DNA from: Plectosphaerella cucumerina
Taxonomy: Eukaryota > Ascomycota > Sordariomycetes > Glomerellales > Plectosphaerellaceae
Length of the DNA stretch: 64,000 bases
Assembly (NCBI GenBank): GCA_020746995.1
Contig: JAGPXD010000006.1
Location: 248,001 to 312,000 of the forward strand
Direction of reading: 5' to 3'
The notes under the pieces are model-generated. The model was not told the DNA's origin. It did not search any database and worked only from the letters and a program-made list of their open reading frames with translations. The position numbers and the translations under genes were made by a program. Below, piece after piece: positions 1 through 10,707 of this stretch. How positions within the stretch are numbered: the first letter of the stretch is position 1; the number at the start of each line of letters is the position of its first letter.

Positions 1-1
1 G

Positions 2-175
2 AGTCTGAACGGCAGCCCCGTCTTCATCCAGGCCTTGGCGGATATTGCCAAGGCCCATCTCGACAGCGGCATTTGCTCCTCGACCCAGATGGACCTACGG
101 TGTCCGGGCTGCAAGAGCGAGCGCTGCGCCGAGTCGAAGAAGTTCTTCAAGGGCCAGCAGGCGGTCTTCAAGTAG
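2..175 (+). CDS. HEM15: Ferrochelatase, C-terminal end (5' part outside window)
   Basis: Ferrochelatase inserts ferrous iron into protoporphyrin IX, the last step of heme synthesis, on the matrix side of the inner mitochondrial membrane. Only the last 57 codons are here, open from base 2 to a TAG stop. The peptide begins SLNGSPVFIQALADI and continues to DLRCPGCKSERC and KKFFKGQQ. This matches the C-terminal extension of animal and many fungal ferrochelatases, including the C-x2-C-x4-C ligands of the [2Fe-2S] cluster; budding yeast Hem15 lacks this cluster. The rest of the enzyme lies to the left of the window, so catalytic residues cannot be checked. The call rests on this terminal signature, recognised from memory of the family. 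Confidence 0.85.
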   Translation, partial: SLNGSPVFIQALADIAKAHLDSGICSSTQMDLRCPGCKSERCAESKKFFKGQQAVFK

Positions 176-2074
176 AGGATGAAGAAAGTGTACGATGACT
201 ACTATTATCAGATATGTAAAGGAATGTACTATTAGACAGCGGAGGCATGGGGATACGTCGGCGGTTCAAAAGCGTCACTCATAGGAGCAGGGTCATATAT
301 TCGGATTCCGAATGGTTGCTTTACCTGAAGTGTTGGTGTGACATTGCCATATATCCGCCTGCATTCTCGAGCTAGATGCTCTCTGACGGGAAGAGATAGC
401 AAGAGATGGCTGAGCGCTGCTTGTAAATCATCGGCGATGCTAAGGGTACGTCCATGATCAGGGTCCAGATGGCGCAGTCTCTCTCGGCCGGCGGGTTGAA
501 TTGATTACCTGGTCAAGGCCACCAGCGCTCATTCGACGCCTGCTGCGCTCCCCGTCGCAGTCAACGTGGAGTATGACATGTTTTCGCGGTCTATATCAGT
601 GGTTTGACCACATGTCGAAGCCGGATGCGTTCCTCCAGCGAGTCTGAAAAAGGAAGGTTGCAGATTTGAGCTGATGCCGTGATAGTAAATTGCGGCCGCT
701 GGCGCTTTGAGGGCCAACGGCATCCAGCCGGGTAAAAGCAGGTGTCACACTCGAATCAGATCACCAATTAAGAACAATAAGTTCAACTCAGTAAAATGCC
801 GACAGAGTCCGAGGTTTCTGACTTTGGAGTCCAAGTGGTGACCTGGGTACTGAGCTTGGCGTCCCTCAACTTGAGGCTCTCCCTGGTCAAGTTCCAGGGA
901 CGGAGGATTGCAGGATTGCGGCGAAAAAGGGGCCGTTGGAAGACGCCGAATGCGGATGAGTCAGCATACCTTGCTGACATGTTTCTGGCAGTGAGACATT
1001 TCAACTTCAACATTAACTTCTTACCAACTTGAACTCGTACCAACGTTCATCCCTCGTGTCGTCGAGAGAGCAGTCACGTCAACCATGTTCAGAAATCACG
1101 TCGTTCCAGGCCGCCTGCCAGGTTTACCACCATGTGCTGCATCAAGAGACAGGGCACCCCTGCTGGAGGCTAGAGCCAAGGGCGGCAAATCTTCAACAAC
1201 CCGAGCCGTCCACTCCCAAGCCCTTGTCGTTGATCGGCCAGAGTCGTACTCGGTACGAATTTAGCCCGTCACAACTCTGCAATACCTTGGGGCAACTAAT
1301 CTCAAGGATCAGATGTGGAAGCGGAGATGGATGATGGACCCCCACGGCCTGGCCTTTGGGGATGATCAACCTGTGTTCCAGCCCTGTTGCAGTCCCGGTG
1401 ATTCCGAAAGACAAGTCGGAAGACTTCCCACTGCCGTGCTTGCAGTTTAGGGGTCCTCGATGCTATCTTTGTGGAATCATGGCTGTGCTCCCCGGACGTT
1501 GCCAAGATGCCGGACTGTAGGATGGTCCCATTGCCGGGGTTGGGACCGGAAGCCAACCCTAAATCCGTACCTGTGCCGCTTGCCGCCCCGGGCAGCATTC
1601 GGCATCTACCTTGACTTGCTACCCTCGACGATGTGCATGTGAGAAACGTGGGGTCATGCCACCTTCTCGGACGTTTTCGAACAAAATCCCCCGTCCTGGA
1701 CATTCAAAGCCCTCCGATAGTCAACAGAACCACGAGAACCTCAAGTCTGGCTGGGCCAATAGCAGACTATCGGCTTCAGTGGCCAAGGCAGAGGCTAACA
1801 TTGCGATCCTCCTTACTTCGATCCTGCAGGCTGCGGTCCGCTCCACCGGCCCACGCGGGGCATTATCCCTAACCGCAATATAGCGACTACGTGAGTGCGA
1901 CTGGGCCAATCAGCATGGTCGGGCCTGAGTCTCCCCTTCTGGGGGTATACAAGTGCCATGGGGAGATATTAGATGCTTGGGGGTGATGTTTAAATACCTG
2001 GAGCGACCGGCCTCTTCTTCGCTTCAAGTTCTTGTTGGTAGACATCTCCCGAAGCCTCATACACACTCTTCATC
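176..2074. other. Intergenic region, no supported gene
   Basis: About 1.9 kb between the ferrochelatase stop and the start of the small secreted protein gene. The ORFs here are short, overlap one another on both strands and show no recognisable family, signal peptide or plausible exon chain. The right end carries the probable promoter of the downstream gene. Confidence 0.6.
1989..1996 (+). promoter_or_regulatory. TATA-like box upstream of small secreted protein gene
   Basis: TTTAAATA lies 79 bases before the ATG at 2075, a usual distance for a TATA element of a strongly expressed fungal secreted-protein gene. Assigned by position and sequence only. Confidence 0.4.
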
Positions 2075-2481
2075 ATGCGTTTTACCACTGTTCTCGCCTC
2101 TGCGGCCCTCTACTTCGCCGCTGGCTCTGATGCCTGGGCTCAGGCCGCTGATGGAAGGTGGATCGCCAACGACAGGACCTACTGGCTCGAGGGCTGTATG
2201 TCTAGACTCCCACTCCTGGCCTCGTGGTGGGTAGAAAGCTAACACGGGTATACCTAGCCAACGTCCACGAGTCATGCACCATCAGGAACACCAACACTGT
2301 CCTGAGGAGCGGTGGCTGTGTTTACTGGACCAACGCTCAGGGTGGCCAGTTCCACGGAAGTGAGTTGTTCTCTTCTTGAAGCGATCGCTAGAAGATGTAT
2401 TGACGTTGGATAGCTTGCACAACCGATCCAAACTTCGGCGTCATCTGCTTGGGAGGCAGGGGAAGGGCCTTCAAGGCTTAG
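2075..2481 (+). CDS. Small secreted cysteine-rich protein (candidate effector), three exons
   Basis: No family recognised. The model is ATG at 2075, exon 1 2075-2195, intron 2196-2257 (GTATGT, GCTAAC branch, CTAG), exon 2 2258-2359, intron 2360-2413 (GTGAGT...ATAG), exon 3 2414-2481 ending TAG; both introns are phase 1. The 96-residue product has a clear signal peptide (MRFTTVLASAALYFAAGSDAWA, cleavage near residue 20-22) and four mature-region cysteines at 47, 61, 76 and 86. That is an even number, compatible with two disulfides, and there are no membrane segments. Without splicing the frame breaks, so simple ORF calling misses the gene. It lies tail-to-tail with the pectin lyase gene and 2.9 kb from another small secreted protein gene. 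Secretion is well supported; a role in host interaction is inference. Confidence 0.7.
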
Positions 2482-2741
2482 TGGCGAGATGCAATACAGC
2501 TTGTATTCTGCTAAGGATGAATTCGCATGTTATATGCTGGTCAAATGGAGTCTGTCGTGATGTTTCCTGCACCTGATGCGTGTTCGTGTACCAACCAGTG
2601 GCTCCTATTATGTACCGGAGAACTATTTACTGGAAGACAATATGTTAAGAATGTAGGATATACTGAGAAATGGCAGCTGGATGGTTCCTCGCCCAGAAGC
2701 CCATGTTCAAGAAGAAGAAAGACGATATGCCAACGGCCAGA

Positions 2742-3956
2742 TCAGTTGCCAATCTTGCCAACACCAGCATTGTTGCGCACATTGGCAGGAACGTTCTCCA
2801 CCTTCCAGTGCGACCAGGTAATGGCAGCCTTGTGCTGGCCCAGCTTCTGCAGAGCAGCCTGGTCAACACGGACCTTGGGCGTGCCGCTGGTGCCCGCGTT
2901 GCGGTTCCACTCGGGGATGTAACCCAGGGCAGACTGGGCGTTGCTGGCATCGGCGACCGTGCGGATATCGTAGATCTTGGCGCCGTCGGAACCGCTACCG
3001 GCGGAGACGGGCTCCTTGACATTCTCAAAGTAGTTGCCCTCGAGAAGGGCCCAGGCGTTGCCCTGGATGTCAAAGGCGTGGCCGTCGATGCTCTGGAAGT
3101 AGTTGTTGACGGCGTGGACGACGTTGGAAGAGGTACCGCCGGTGCCGAGATGGGGGGCGCGGCCGGAGAGATCGTGGAACCAGTTTCCAGCCAGGGTGTA
3201 AAAATCATTGGAGCCGATGAGGAGGAGAGCCCAGTAGTGCTTGTTGTTGCACGACACGCTCCAGGTGGTGCGGCCATCGAACTCGTTGTCCGAGATTGTG
3301 ACGCGGCCGGCGGGACCCCAGCCGGAGACGATGAACTGGCGTCCCGTCAGGGAGAACTTGTTGTGATCGATCCAGACGCGGTCGGCGCCGTCCAGTGTGA
3401 TCTGGTCACCGCCCCAGACCCACTGGGGGTTGAAGTCTGTGAAGTGGATGTTCTGGATGATGACATTGGAGGTGCTGGCGCGCAGACGGAGACCCTTGCC
3501 GCGGAGGATGCCCTTTGAGCCGACGCCGACGATGGACTTGTTGCTCTTGATGTCGATGGGGGTGCGGGGGGCGTTCCAGTAGGTGCAGGGGACCCAGGTG
3601 CCAGCGGAGCAGGTGTCTGCGATGTAGGCCTGGGACTGCTGGCCGTTTGTGCAGGTGTGCTCGCGGCAGCAGCGGGTGGTGGTGCTGCCCTCTGACTGGA
3701 GGAAGTCAAAGGTGCGGTCGAGCATGATGACGCGGGCCTGGTTGTCGGTCAGGTAGTTGACGAGCCTGGGGAGTTAGAAGTGAGGTTAAAGGCGAGCCGG
3801 GTGATGGTGGACATACTCCTGGTTGGTCTTGGGGTAGACGGGCGTCGCGGAGCCGCCTCCGGTGGTGCCGGCGGCGAAGCCAAAGGGCGAGCGCCTATGC
3901 TGGGCGAGGGCCCCGGCGGCCAGGCCGAGGAAAGAAACGAGAGACTGAAGCTTCAT
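2742..3956 (-). CDS. Secreted pectin lyase (polysaccharide lyase family 1)
   Basis: Cleaves methyl-esterified homogalacturonan by beta-elimination outside the cell. Exon 1 is 3956-3817, the intron is 3766-3816 (GTATGT, TCTAAC branch, CCCCAG, phase 2) and exon 2 is 3765-2742, giving 387 residues. The start is chosen because it yields a signal peptide (MKLQSLVSFLGLAAGALA) followed by QHRR, a possible Kex2-type processing site. Family signatures in order are TPVYPKTNQELVNYL, KSIVGVGSKG, QNIHFTD, WGGDQITLD, VWIDHNKF, TGRQF (the arginine corresponds to the catalytic Arg of fungal pectin lyases) and SGRAPHLG. The tryptophan- and aromatic-rich groove favours pectin lyase over the calcium-dependent pectate lyases of the same family. 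A TATA-like element lies on the minus strand near 4053-4058. It is the middle of three neighbouring secreted-protein genes. Confidence 0.9.
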
Positions 3957-5371
3957 GGTAACGAATGTGATGAGTTTGGGGGTGATGGACAAAACGAGCG
4001 CGTCCGATGGCGAGGCTGGACATACGGGCGCGGTCATGTCCCCATGGCCGTCTTATATGTTCCCGACTTCCGCCCCTCGGATACTCGGGTTCGCTCCAGC
4101 CTTACAGGTCCGAAAGGCTCCCTCCCAGACTCCCGGCTTGGCGGTTGCTCGCGGCCTCCGAAGAATGGATAATCGCCGACGTAGGGTTTCCTCAAACGGG
4201 GGCCAGGGCCGCAGCGGGCCAGCCCGTTGCAGAGCAGAAGCCGGCGGTGTATTTCCCCATGCAGAGATCGTGCAGCAATCGTGCTCGCGGCGGTCCGTTT
4301 TTCAGATGAACTGCCACACCCCGCAGCGACCCCGTTTAATTTCCAGGTTGCAGTGCCATCCAGTTTGGGGGAGCAGCTCGTGCAGCTCGGGGGATTTCCT
4401 GGAGTCCGATGGACTTTGGCCGGTGATGCGATGGAACGGATGAAGCGGCAGTTTATGGACTTGGCAGACTCTTGAGGGCTTCGACGTCTTCGAGAGGGTG
4501 TCGTGGTTGCATGTGTGAGGTGGGAGATGTTGTCAGGGGAAAGTTGAAGCTACAGGTAGGATGGAGCTCGAGAGGGGCCTGGGCGGGTAGTGTACTCGTA
4601 GAAAAGCCGTTGCCCCGCCCCACGTGCAATCGATCAGCAAATTGAGAATCAACTGGAGAGGAAGATCGGTAATTATTTCCATCACATCGGTACCGATTCA
4701 CTGCACTTCATCACATACGAGTTATTCGTATTGCACGGGTGCATACACCCGCGATGGAGGCCGGTGGGTAGAACTTGGAAGGTCGGGCTGACTTTGTAGA
4801 GCACAGCACGCAATGGCGATCAAACAGCCCAGACTCAGGGCGTTATCCTTAATCTGTGCCCTGTGGCCGGTGACCTGCAGGGGCCTAACATCTCGGAGGA
4901 GTTATCTCGGAGGTTCCCGTCCCCTCCCCCGCTGACGATACTCCGCAAAAGGGGCACTGAGCAGGTTTATCCCAAAACAGAACGGAAGCTTCCATCACGA
5001 GATCTTTTGGTGGCAATGATGGGCTGCTGGCCAATGGGGCTCTACTTGACTATCGGGGGTGTTGTTGAGAGTTGGGATGAACGGTGCAGGCTTCATGCAG
5101 TAAGGGGTGATGGAGGTGCCGGTCTGTTCAAGGTCAAGGCGTCCACATGTTGTGAGCTTGGATGTCAATGGAGTAGAAACCCATGTAATCACAGTCTCGT
5201 AACCTCCCTTGCCAAGACAATAGAAAAACATCCATGCAGGCTTCTGTGGCCAGGATATCGCATAAGTATGTGCGAATGTCTGCTGGATAGAATAAAGGTT
5301 CTCATCCAACATCATATATACAGCACAATAGTCAACCAACCGGTGACCACTCAGTAGGTATCCATGTCGAC
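3957..5371. other. Intergenic region between pectin lyase and second secreted protein gene
   Basis: The left part is the pectin lyase promoter; the minus strand reads ATATAA at 4053-4058, about 97 bases before the start codon. The rest holds only short overlapping ORFs without recognisable features. The longest (4863-5357, plus strand) has no signal peptide and no domain I can recognise, and I treat it as chance. Confidence 0.55.
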
Positions 5372-5775
5372 TCAGACAGCCTGGCAAATCGAAGGATACC
5401 CAACCCCATCCTCCGGCACCCCCCGTCCATTACAGAACGTATACGTCCCCGTCGACTTCTTGAACACGAAGTACATCGACCCAACATCCGGGAAGTCAAC
5501 CTATCCCCAGTCAGCAACGCTCCACACCAACCAAGGGAACTACGCACAGCATAGAGAGGATCCGTCAGGCGGGAGCAAGCAGCCCCCGTGGCCATGTTGC
5601 TCGCGTTCTTCTCGATAAGACTGCGCTTGCTGTTCACCACCGCATTCTCCAACTCAGCACGGGTAATAATCCTCGTGCCCGTGGTGCTGAGACAGCTCAG
5701 GTTGTCAGGGAAGGCGACAAAGTCGGCAGTCGCGACGGCCGCGATGCAGAGGGAGACGAGGGCGGAGATCTTCAT
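5372..5775 (-). CDS. Small secreted protein, two exons (possible RNase-like-fold effector)
   Basis: Exon 1 is 5775-5548, the intron is 5501-5547 (GTGCGT, TGCTGAC branch, GATAG, phase 0) and exon 2 is 5500-5372. The 118-residue product starts with a signal peptide (MKISALVSLCIAAVATA, cleavage before DFV). The mature part has four cysteines, at 28, 67, 99 and 115. An unspliced reading gives an unrelated arginine-rich tail, whereas the spliced tail (VDFPDVGSMYFVFKK, then FCNGRGVPEDG, ending SICQAV) is compact and ends with a cysteine close to the stop. A helix-like segment (ITRAELENAVVNSKRS) followed by beta-like strands loosely resembles small fungal T1-type ribonuclease-fold proteins. I see no convincing catalytic His/Glu/Arg set, so the fold is a guess. 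A TATA box (5846-5852, minus strand) sits about 75 bases upstream. Confidence 0.7.
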
Positions 5776-6316
5776 TGTGTCGCTGTAAGTTGACTTGTGT
5801 AGTTTGCTTGCTGGTTGTGCTCAATTCAACGACAACCTCGCCCTCTTTATATCACCGGCCTCGGCCTTTCGCGAACCGGACTCGGCGCAACTCGCATCAT
5901 GAGGCTTTCTAAATGAAGCAGCTGGCGATATACCCATGTTGTCGCTTATGCCTCATCGAGCTATCCGGAGGTGTACGGAATGGTATTCCGTGACAAAGCG
6001 AGTCATGTTTATTAACAGCCGCGCGGTGACAGTGCGGAGGTGCCGGCATGTTCAAGCGTCGGCAGTTGAAACAGTTAGCCATCAGGGTTCGTCTAAATGT
6101 GTATGCGCTGGAGTTATTTGTCTACCCGGGCACCCCGTGCATCCACCACGGGGTTCCCCATTCAGACATCTCTCGGATCGCAGGCAGCTGATGACAACAT
6201 CCTTGAGAACCGGTAGCCATGTCGGGATATATTACTTCACCGAGGAAAGCAGTCAAGACAACACATCAAACACTGTCCCAAGGCTGTGTGATGAAGCTAT
6301 CGCCGGTTGTGACCCC
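5776..6316. other. Intergenic region, promoter of the secreted protein gene and 3' flank of CTF18
   Basis: The part next to 5775 is CT-rich and carries a minus-strand TATAAA (5846-5852), consistent with a core promoter. Between about 5900 and 6316 I see no coding potential with a recognisable product. Confidence 0.5.
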
Positions 6317-9300
6317 CTATATCCCCCTCATAAACTCCCCCAGCGAAATCGGCTTCCTCACAGCATTGTTCAGCCCCTCGTGGAACGTAATCCACACTCG
6401 TCTCGGCGCATGTGCCCCCGTCGGCACAACCTTCTTCTCCCCCTCGGCCCGCACCGGCTCCGCGATGACCCTGCCGAAAAAGTCCCTCCGCACCTCGTCC
6501 CGGGCCGCCGCCTCTTCTCTCAGCAGCGTCCTCTCCAGCAGCCCCGCCGCCTCCTTCTCCTTCTCGGCCGCCGCTGCGGCAGCGGCCCCGGCCGCGTCGC
6601 CCTGGAGCCGCGCCATGCGGGCCGCCTTGTCCCTCCGAGCCATGCTCGCTTGCAGTTCCTGGTCGAGCACCTGTCGCACCGCATAACGTGTCGGCGCCTG
6701 GCTTCCAGCGAGGGAACCTGTCTCATACGTCGCAAGAGCGTCAATGTCACTGTGAAATGTCAGCAGATGCTCCAAAAGTTAGGGGGGAGGATACCCACGG
6801 TTCCAGCCGGTACACCCACTGCGGCCTGTTGGCAAACGCCTCGCCCTCAAGCTTCCCCTTGTGCAGTGCGATCCCCGCGTCGGCCATGGCATCAGCCGCC
6901 CGCCGCACCATGGCCTTCTCGCTCTCCTTGCGCACGCTCGCCACGCCTTGACCTCCGCTGCCGCCGACGACGACGGGCTTGACATCTGGTGAGACCATTC
7001 GCGACAGGTATGGCAGGAATTCGGCGGCCACGTCCTCAGGACTGCGGAACGAGCGCATCAGAGTCGGTGTCAGCTGGCCCTGGATGGCCTGCAAGACACT
7101 GCGGTTGTGGCGCTCGGCTTCGAAGGCCTCAAAGTCGGCCCTCGGGCCAGAGAACGGCGTCGGCGTTTCTTCCTCAGCGGCTTCGTCAGCCCCCCACTTC
7201 TTATCATAGCCCGCAGCGACGACGTGCCGCCGCGGCGAGGCAAAGAGGTGGTGGTAGGCGAGCACAGGCTGGCTGACGTAGGGCCCTAGCTCCCACTCCT
7301 GGCTGGCAAAGAGGCGTGAAGAGCAGGCGTCGTGGAAGTTTGCCCACTCGTAGGCTTCGTTTGGTTTCGTCAGGAAAGAATCATCGTTAAACTCGCGGTT
7401 CGGATACTCCAGCAGAATGTCGGTAACGATGCGGTCAATCTCGCCTGACGTGGCGACCATTTGATGCAGCCGTTCCATGGCGTTCTTCTTGTGGAACTCG
7501 GAGAAGCCCAGCTCGGCCTTTGGCTGCTCGTGCCGGTGCTTGGCTGTGGCCTGGGACGTGTCGAGGGCCTGTTTGGGGAAGCCGCCGCCCTCCTGGAAGA
7601 CGCGGGCGACAATGTCCCTGGCGCTGCCTCGGCCAGCCCCGCGTGCGCCGCCAGCGCCGTTGGCGAGGTCATGCGCGACGTGCTTGTCGAGCCATTGCCT
7701 CGTCAGGAGGGGTCTGTCGCTGAGAGTCATGGATCTGAAGCGGCCGGCCACCCACTCGCCAACGACCATGACGCCGCGCAGGTCGCCCTCGGTGCCGCTG
7801 TGGGCGCCCTTGCGGGCGTCGATGCTGTTGGCCATGCCCCAGGCGGCCTCGCACACTTTTCTCGCGGCGTCCTTCTCGCAGGGAATACCTTCCTTGTCGA
7901 AGACGGCCTTGAGGCGGGCGACGACGGCGTCGACGTTGGGCTTGCCAGCGTGGATGATCTCGGCGAGGCCGGACTGGCGCAGAGGCTTGAGGGAGGGGTG
8001 GTAGACGTCGTTGCAGATGAGGATCAGGGGTCGCATGAGGCGGAAGTCGTCCGTCTTCTTCTTGGTGCCGCCGCGGGATGTGTGACCCTGGGAGGAGGAC
8101 TTGGACGCGCTGTTCTTCTGGTCCAGCAGCACAAGGTCGATCAGGGCCTTGACGAAACCGCCCTCACCCGAGCCGCCAGCGCCACCAACAACACCATCAA
8201 CCTCATCAACAATGACACAGGCCGGGCGGGCTACCTTCATCGGAGCGTCGCTGCCTGGGACAGCCTTCCGATTGGTAACCGTCTTGACACTCTCAGTGCC
8301 TAGACTCGTGCGAATCCTGTTCTTGACGACGTCACGGCTTCGCTCATCACTGGCATTGATCTCCATGACCTCATAACCAGCCTGCCTCGCACACACGTGG
8401 GCGAGGGTCGTCTTGCCCAGACCAGGCGGGCCCGTCAGCATGAGAATCTTGCGATGAGGCTTCTCCTCCTCGTTTTCGTTCTTGTACTGTGACTTGCGCA
8501 CGATGGGGACCCTTTTCGCGGCGCCGGGGAAGACGATGGGGTCCCAGCGCTTGAGCCAGCGGAGGACGTTGCGGTTTGTGGCGTCGTCGCCGCAGAGCTC
8601 CATGAAGGATTTTGCGCGGTACTTTTCGGTCCAGAGGAGTGTGCGTCTCGGTTTCTTGGCGAAGGGGTTGACGAGCTCGACGGAAGGGAGCGGTAGACTG
8701 GGTTCCGGTCGTCTCCTGGCGGCTCGGGCCTTGGCCTCCTCAATCTCGACGGTGGCCGAGGCCATGAGGTCGTTGATGTCGATGCCGTAGTAGCCTCGCT
8801 TGGCCCGACCCTCTTTTGTCTTTGTCCTTGCCGCGACCATGGTCTCGTATGTGGCTGCCTCGGTCTTCTTGCGCTCGTTGACAGCGCAGGTGGTACCGGA
8901 ACATGTGCGGATGGTGTATTGGCGTCCCGATCGGGGTGTCAGGTCGGAGTCGGAGAATGGAAGGGTGTCCACGACAGTCGACCGGGGTCGGTAGAGTTCT
9001 GGGAGGACAAAGGTAGAGAGGGGTGTTTGGTCCTCCTCTTCCTGGGACTGGCGGGGTGTGGGCTGGAAGTCGAGGATATCATCTTGAGAAGGAGGCGGCG
9101 GTGGTGTCAGGGCGACCTGGGGGTTGCGGGCAGCAGTGAGCTGTTTCTTCAAGGGAGGTTCGTCATTGGCGTCTTCTTCGTCCGAGGAGTCGTCCATCAT
9201 GAAGCCGCCGCGGGTCTTTGCCTTTTGTCGTGGGGGTGCATCCTGCTGTGGCCTCGACCGCTTCGCCGCGGGAGGGGAGGATGTGGGTGGGAAGTGAACG

Positions 9301-9317
9301 GGCGATGAGACCAGCAT
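6317..9317 (-). CDS. CTF18: Ctf18, large subunit of the alternative RFC clamp loader
   Basis: Ctf18-RFC loads and unloads PCNA and acts in sister-chromatid cohesion and the S-phase checkpoint in the nucleus. Exon 1 is 9317-6799, the intron is 6750-6798 (GTGGGT...CACAG, phase 2) and exon 2 is 6749-6317, giving 983 residues. After a disordered, proline-rich N-terminus come LLWTEKYRAKSFMELCGDD (the RFC-family entry motif), the Walker A motif GPPGLGKTT, a Walker B variant VIVDEVDG and sensor 1 LILICNDVY, followed by the collar region and a charged C-terminal coiled stretch. The frame is open upstream to 9506, but the ATG at 9317 is preferred because the upstream residues look like untranslated leader. 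The annotated intron removes a 49-base segment that would otherwise end the protein early after EPWVSS. Confidence 0.9.
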
Positions 9318-9625
9318 TGCGGCGAGTGTGAGGATTGAAGACTGTGTCAATTCCTTTTCGCCGAGTGTTGCTGAAGCCCAGTGTTGGGTGGTGGTGTGTG
9401 GTGTTGAAGTGTGGTATGGTGGTAGAGCAAAGTGCAGTCGACGGGGGACGTGACCGAGACCCGCGACGCGACGCGACTGACTTTCCGCGTCTAAAGTGCG
9501 ACCCACAAAATTGACATTATAGTGTTAATATACTCTCAGAACGCACTGTACCTCATCAGTCACCAGAAGATGCTCCTGTCCAGATATCACCATGCATCCC
9601 CGGCCTTGATGCCTTTCTAAATGCC

Positions 9626-10356
9626 CTATCGCCGTGAATCACATGCCCTATATGCCTCCCCCATCTCCCTCAACACCCCCCTAAAAACCTCCGCCTCCGC
9701 CACCATCTCCCCCATACTCCTCGCCTTCCTCTCCGCATCCTCTATCCTCGGAAACGCCCCCCCAGGCACCGGCCTCTCCCCCCTCTGCGCATCCCACAAC
9801 CCCCCACCAACATTACCATCCTCCGCCGCCATGCGCGTGTACACCTCATCCGTCGGCCCCGGCTCCTCCTTCCCCGTCGCCCCCGGAATCCGCGGCAGCA
9901 CATGCACATGCACATGCGGCACCGTCTGCCCCGCGTGCGGCCCGTCCTGAAGCGCAATGTTGAACGACCCCGCCTCGGGGGCCGAGGACTCGAAAAAGTG
10001 CCGGGCGAGCATGCGCTGCACGAGCTGTGTTGTCGTCATCAGGTCTGTGAGCTCGGCGGGGGAGAGGTCCGTCAGGCGCTTGTGAGGCCGGAGGGGGCAG
10101 ACGAGGACGTGGCCGGGGAGGAGGGGCTTGATGTTGACGACGGCGAAGGAGTGGGGTGTTGTGTGGAAGACCTTGAGGGTTAGTCGGAGGTGAGAGTCGT
10201 TGGTGTTATGTAGCTTACCTGGTTCGTAACCTCAAAGGGCCCGAAGAAGATCTTGTCGCTGGAGGAAGTCATGGTTCTCCGGAGGTTGAGTGATGCGGCG
10301 GCGCGTGGTCTGAACAGGGCGCTTCTTGGGAGGAGCAGGGATCGTGATGAGAACAT
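9626..10356 (-). CDS. HNT2: FHIT/HNT2-type HIT-family dinucleoside polyphosphate hydrolase
   Basis: Hydrolyses diadenosine polyphosphates (Ap3A/Ap4A type). Exon 1 is 10356-10219, the intron is 10172-10218 (GTAAGC, GACTAAC branch, CTCAAG, phase 0) and exon 2 is 10171-9626. The core reads SFAVVNIKPLLPGHVLVCPLRP, then QDGPHAGQTVPHVHVHVLPR. The HVHVHV block is the histidine triad with its nucleophilic middle histidine, and the order and spacing follow human FHIT. Two in-frame starts exist. The ATG at 10356 gives 227 residues with an Arg/Ser/Leu-rich, acid-free leader of 28 residues resembling a mitochondrial presequence. The ATG at 10272 gives 199 residues, the usual family length. I list the longer form; either or both may be used. 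Confidence 0.88.
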
Positions 10357-10707
10357 GTGGTGGGAATGGCTCTGCCAGTCCTGCCTTAAGACGTGTCTGT
10401 GAGATTTGTTTGCAAAAGGGGTGGATGTCCTTGTGTTAATGACGTCGATGGTCAGGACACTGATGCAGGACGGCAATTGAGATGAAGCTGAAGTGGGCCG
10501 CTGCAAGCACTGTGACAGCGCCGGTGGCACAGTTTCGAGATTCAGGAACACTGATACCTCGCACGGTGCTTCACAGCATTCCAGGTTTGTATTGGATGCT
10601 CATGTCTACTTGATTCGTATATTCTTCTAATTGTATTATCGTGTATATTCCAACGGGTATGATCGCCTCATATGCACAGTCGTGTACACCCCCCCAACCC
10701 CAAATGC

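Noticed and set aside
2670..3518. 282-codon ORF antisense to the pectin lyase gene
   Set aside because: An antisense shadow of codon-biased coding sequence; the opposite strand encodes a clear PL1 enzyme.
9318..9506. Upstream extension of the CTF18 frame (63 codons)
   Set aside because: His/Thr-rich, low-complexity and unlike clamp-loader N-termini; more likely leader sequence.
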